Of a stretch of DNA of 64,000 bases, positions 59,351 to 64,000 are shown one piece after another; position 1 is the stretch's first letter; the number at the start of each line of letters is the position of its first letter. Where the stretch lies: the NCBI GenBank assembly GCA_023052935.1, contig CM041292.1, positions 118,044,936 through 118,108,935 of the forward strand. The letters are read 5' to 3'. Made by a program: the position numbers and the translations under genes. This DNA is from Piezodorus guildinii (taxonomy: Eukaryota; Arthropoda; Insecta; Hemiptera; Pentatomidae). Under the pieces are notes generated by a model. The model worked only from the letters and a program-made list of their open reading frames with translations, was not told the DNA's origin and ran no database searches.

Positions 59351-62124
59351 CTATATTTTAATTAATTAATTTCACAGTTATCAATATATGTCATGTTATA
59401 CACAGATTTTTAATAAGAGGTCTTCAAACATGTATGCTTATTTAATTGCAAATTAAAAAGTTTATTCCAACTGCCTGAGTCTATCAACACTTTGATGAGA
59501 GTATTTCCAGTCGGTAATTTCATAATATCCAAGGGCACCCTTTAAGTGGAAAACATGCTGAAACCTTTCTAAAGTGAATAAGTAATATGAAATTGAAATT
59601 CTAACGTCATTAAAGATCAATTTGGTAAGAAAACGACGTTATTGCTAACCCTGGTTTTAGGGCATACTCCAAGGCAATATTGGAGCTAAAGGCTAGTGAT
59701 CCGTGAAATATCGCCAACTCCCAGCCCTTAATTATTATTAAATAAGATCTTACTAGCAAGGGGGGCCGTGTATTTAGCAATTATTGGCGGGTATACATCT
59801 GTTTATTTGAAAAAGTTCATCAAACGAAAATATTTAAATTCCTGTTTCAATCAAAATTGCTGAGATGTAATGAAACTGTAGTAGGTTTCTATTTTTTAAA
59901 GTAGAATAATTTAGGGACAATTTAGGCTGTGTCAAAAATTCATTCTTTATCAGTAATAAACGTCGGTGATACAAGGAGTTGATCCAGACAAAATAAGTAG
60001 GTACAGATAACCACTCTCACGAATTCTAATTATGAGAAGAATCAGCTGAGTGGGAGGTTGGAATAGGCAATAACTATATCTGTTACTTAACACAAACATA
60101 CTTCGCTGGATAGAGTAGTGAATACCATTTTTTTGCGAATACACCGAGTAGCTAACCTTTGGTTGTATCAGATACCCATAACTGATTGGGAAATGAAGCC
60201 TTTATTTTTTTTCGTACTAATGATATCACAAATTACCAATAAACTATTATTACCGACGGAATTTAAAACATCACTAGCATCCTTTAAGTATTATTATCCA
60301 CCTCCTCATCTTCATGTGACAGTTTCGGGAACTGTTTATTCAGGTGGAGGGATTCTTCCACCCCTGTATATTTCTCAACAATAAAGAGATAATTCCGTTT
60401 CTCCATCAGTCCTGGGAATTGAACCTTGGTAATGGATAAAAATCAGTCTTTGTGGTCTAGTTTTTGATGTTTGTTCATATCATTGGAAGATGTTCTGAAC
60501 TATCAGAGATTTCAAAGGACTCTGTGGATCGATATTATTTTAGTGCTTATGCTACTTTTGAAAAAAGCTTCCGTTTGGGCGTAACACGGTAGAGATCATG
60601 CTAACAAGGAAGGTGAGATTCATCGCTACAATTTCAGTCAGCCCTCGCTACTCATTAGGCTCTCTACAATACAATTATAAATTTCAAGACATACGCATTT
60701 CTATGTTCAGTTCCTCTAAAAATCAGACGAAATTCCTGTTTCCGCAAGGCTGGTCCGAGGACGGACCTCTATGCGCAGCTTTTTTTTTTCTTGTCCCTTC
60801 TGACAAACTCGTAAAATTTACCACATGCCCTAATCCTCCTATCACTTAGATAGCTTCTTATGAGAGAGTATATGTTGGGGAGGAGGGACATTAAACTCCT
60901 ACATTGGCTTGAAGTCGTAGAGCGTAAAAATCTTCAAAGAAGAGTACAAAACAGTCGTTTTTTTTCTGTTTTTTCAGTGGCGCGACAGGCCGTGTAGGCC
61001 CTGGACCTCGCAGTGTAAACTCCTGCAAGTTTACACTCACGTTTCACGATGCTATTTTTAGTGTAGGGTTATCACTCCCTACGACTAACAAAACAGTCAC
61101 TCGGATTAAAAAAATAACGAATGGATTGCGATGATTGGATACTTGGTATCAGATATTGGAATGAAGTTAATTTCCTGATTACGAGCGCCTCATTTGGAGC
61201 ACTAAAACTACGCGTAAATACCGATTAATAGAACACTTACTTGACTAATGCTCAAAGCTCCTAAACTACTACTGCTTGAAATGTTGCATTATTTATTTTT
61301 GAAATTGTTACATTTGTTGTACAATAAAGGAGATTAGAAAAAAAATCTAACCTAGTACCATAAACTCATTTGTCAGGCCTATCGGAACATATTTGAAAAA
61401 GTTTAGGGTTCCACTAACATGTGACCTTCAATAACTTTTAGTTACTATAGTTCATTTTTACATAACCATATTTTCCTACAATCTAATTTAAAGTTACAAA
61501 CAGCGCTTAAAATGCTGAAAGCTCTATGTAATGCGAAGAACAGCCTCGTGTTAATAAATATATTTTAACATCCTCAGAAATGGTGGCAGCACCTAATCTT
61601 AATTCATTTAGATATTGTTTATTTAGTATTTCTGGACATAAGTAGACTCTATTTTATTAAGGAAACTCTCAAATGTTTATTATGTCAGATATAATTAAAT
61701 ACACTTAAGATTGATTAAATGGGCGAACTAAATACGTATAAACCACTTTCTTAGAGCTGATAAAGATACCGCAAGGATAATTATGGTAGTGTGGAGGTGT
61801 AATTATGCTCTGAAAAAATAGGGCATGGAGCGGTGGGTGGGAGTCAATAGGGTATTGTGCTGGAGGGCCGACAATAGCAGACCCCGGCATTTGCTTCCAT
61901 TGCCCTGGAAGCTTTCTGATCATTGTTCCCTGCTTCTCTCTCTCTCACTCCACCCGTCGCTCCCTCTCTCTTACTCACGCATTCTCTATGTTCAGTGAGA
62001 AGTCCCTTGTAAAGATTTCGAAGTAGATTGACGATGTGAAATCAGAAACACGAATTAGTTGAAAGTCTGCATTTCTTTTCTATACTGAATATCTTTAACG
62101 TTTCATTGATAAAATATGTTATTG
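59351..62124. other. region upstream of the first visible channel exon; no exon found
   Basis: It should be intron upstream of the I-II linker. Less AT-rich blocks at 59640-59790, 60960-61090 and 61770-61990 (the last with a CT-rich run at 61930-61980) may be repeat fragments or an undetected exon. I found no domain I motif on either strand. Confidence 0.45.
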
Positions 62125-62140
62125 TAGTATCTGTTTATAG

Positions 62141-62460
62141 GGAGCGGCGTGGACTAGTAGGTAAAGCACAACTAGTCTACTGTACTCGAGTTCGAATTTC
62201 AGCTGAGGAAGAATTATTTATTGTTATTTCAGCCGTAGAGCGACTCTGGGGTATGGAGACCCTCCTGGGGCATACCCAGCCTCTATAAAGTGGGTACCCA
62301 AATATTAGGGATAAAGCCTGACGGCCTTGCGTGATCTAGTATTGATGGCTGACCTAATCACCTCACTGCATAGTCATCGACCGTGAAACAGTACGAATCT
62401 CTATAAGTACTGAAACCCAAGATCCTTCATGGATTTTTTAAAGGTACAGGTTTATTTTTA
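62141..62460 (+). mobile_element. tRNA-derived SINE, copy 2
   Basis: Same family as 30098-30420, opposite orientation. It opens GGAGCGGCGTGGACTAGTAG, with an A box (TGGACTAGTAGG) and a decayed B box (GAGTTCGAATTTC). The body shares TATGGAGACCCTCCTGGGGC and AAAGTGGGTACCCAAA with copy 1. A perfect 16-bp target-site duplication, TAGTATCTGTTTATAG, lies at 62125-62140 and 62461-62476, fixing a length of 320 bases. Confidence 0.93.
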
Positions 62461-62476
62461 TAGTATCTGTTTATAG

Positions 62477-64000
62477 TCCATCTTTCTAGACAAAGCTGTT
62501 ACTTATACTTTTTTCAAGAAGAATGTTGAAATATCTCAGCAAAATAAAAACTGAGAGGTGTATAATACTATTGAATACACTATACAAGTACCTGTACTGA
62601 TAATTGTGACTTTCTGTATAGAGAGAATCAAATGGAAGGAAACGATGTAGGGTCGAGAAGCTACGTATGTATTGTTATTTTTTTTAATTGAATCATTGTT
62701 GTGTAGTCGACTAATTGAGAAGATTCTAGTCTTGGTGATGATGGAAGGCAATTATGTTCACCATTACAACACCACCGTTCATCAATTACTTGATGAACTG
62801 AAGGCGTTTGGCGACCCGCTCTTTAAAGACATCCCATCCTAAAGACGTGGGTGGTGGCAAGGCACTGTCCCCTTGGCCGACGTTCTCGCCAAAGGAACAA
62901 GCACGGACTAAGCCGTCTGAAAGATATTTTGGATTGCTGGGAAAATGGTTTCTCCCCATTTAGATAGGTGTGAAACGAAAGGCTTGGTTTGCAGTGGACT
63001 TCACTGAGGCTTTGACTGTGACTTTTTTTTGATATTTTCTTACTTGATAAGTATTACTATATGATAAGTATTAAATTACGTTCTTGAGAAAGATACGTCT
63101 GTCTGATTTCAACTTACTACTGTGCATCCTTTTTATACTATAAAATGAGTTATGTTTTCGAATATATTATGCACCATGACCCGAGGTTTAAAAAAAAAAT
63201 CTAAAATAAAATATTAATTTATCATTCTATAGTCATGTTGGGTTTAACTTCGGAATATCATTGGCAAATATTTCTGAGAATGTAGAAATCATAAATTTAT
63301 CCGTGAAGTATCTGCTTAACCATTCGTCTGAGCGAAAAAATCGACACTACCAATTTTATAGCATTTTTAAAGTTATTTAACATTGCTCATTAAAAAATTT
63401 GCGATAATCTTAATTGTTTTTGAGTAATTAAAACAAATTACTTTTATCTAAGCTTCCTTTTCCTAAGTCGACGTGGGAAACTGCGGCAATTTTTAGTAAT
63501 TATTATAAGAAGTATAATGAACAATTTATAACAAGTTTCTTTATTTAATGTTACTTTACTAGTAAAAAGATTTCAAAATGTTACAGTTCTGAGTTTAAAA
63601 AGAGGATGCGCAGTAGTAACCATAACAACATACATTAATTAATTTTATTATAAATTAATTCCTAAAAAAATACGTTTGAACATAAGTGGTGTGAAATCGA
63701 ATTATAGGTAATATCTTAATCAGATATGATCATCTTTATTTTCGTTAAAAAACTTGAAAGTAAATAAAGCAGAGGCTTTTTGAGTCGGGGAAACTAAAGT
63801 TTTTGAATTTAGATTAGAATATTAATGTTTGTACATGCAGAAGTAATTGGTAATTAGAATAAATTTATATGAATATATATAAATTTAAGCTCTCAACCAT
63901 TGCCTAATATCAACGATTTGGAATACGTTTTTCATTAATAAATAATGCAAGAAATATCTTAAGGTCAGTTAATGATTTTTTATTATTTTATTTACTAGTT
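62477..64000. other. flank with one coding-like fragment at 62740-63020
   Basis: On the plus strand, 62750-63020 reads as HQLLDELKAFGDPLFKDIPS followed by more frame pieces with stops. It looks like a dead transposon or pseudogene fragment, but I do not recognise the family. The remainder is AT-rich with nothing seen. Confidence 0.4.

Noticed and set aside
60118..60849. Plus-strand frames of 83-88 codons
   Set aside because: No recognisable domain and no conserved motif; treated as chance.
61705..61923. Minus-strand frame QWKQMPGSAIVGPPAQYP as a possible upstream channel exon
   Set aside because: No channel motif and no phase partner; the exon at 59350 needs one upstream base, which this does not clearly supply.
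1..64000. CRISPR array, operon, prophage or bacterial origin
   Set aside because: No regularly spaced repeats, no ribosome-binding sites or dense coding. Spliced genes and LINEs show the DNA is from an animal.

Overview
This window is animal nuclear DNA, probably arthropod. It is AT-rich, its genes are split by many introns with GT/AG splice sites, and it is crowded with decayed retrotransposons, a Tc1-type DNA transposon and tRNA-derived SINEs. A crustacean such as a parasitic copepod would fit, but that is an impression only. Nothing prokaryotic was seen.

The one host gene runs on the minus strand from 59350 down to 15826. It is a T-type (Cav3) voltage-gated calcium channel alpha-1 subunit. 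I traced 30 sequential exon positions, one of them with two alternative exons, whose reading phases all join. They encode the end of the I-II linker, domains II, III and IV, the linkers and the whole C-terminal tail (about 1,650 codons). Domain I and the N-terminus were not found and probably lie beyond base 64000. The visible filter residues are E (domain II), D (III) and D (IV), the T-type signature. The most interesting features of the gene are: (a) two phase-compatible alternative exons for the domain II S5-pore turret, one short (53324-53438) and one long and cysteine-rich (42869-43025); (b) a possible second alternative pair in the II-III linker; (c) a single extra base that breaks the exon encoding IIS1.

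Layout: 1-797 is the 3' part of an RTE-like LINE; 958-1247 is a SINE with target-site duplications; 1628-4882 is a nearly complete copy of the same LINE with a 12-bp target-site duplication; 7690-8872 is a jockey-like LINE fragment; 8876-15825 is AT-rich sequence including the channel 3' UTR; 15826-59350 is the channel gene. Its introns hold two LINE fragments (19-20.5 kb), a SINE nested in a foldback element (30 kb), a Tc1-like element (35-36.6 kb), a LINE 3' end (37.3-38.3 kb) and a Penelope-like element (46.3-50.5 kb) lying between the two alternative turret exons. The region 59.4-64 kb is upstream intron or flank with another SINE at 62.1-62.5 kb.

The mobile elements are mostly dead. They still show clear insertion marks (target-site duplications, terminal repeats) and a hammerhead-ribozyme-like motif in the Penelope element.
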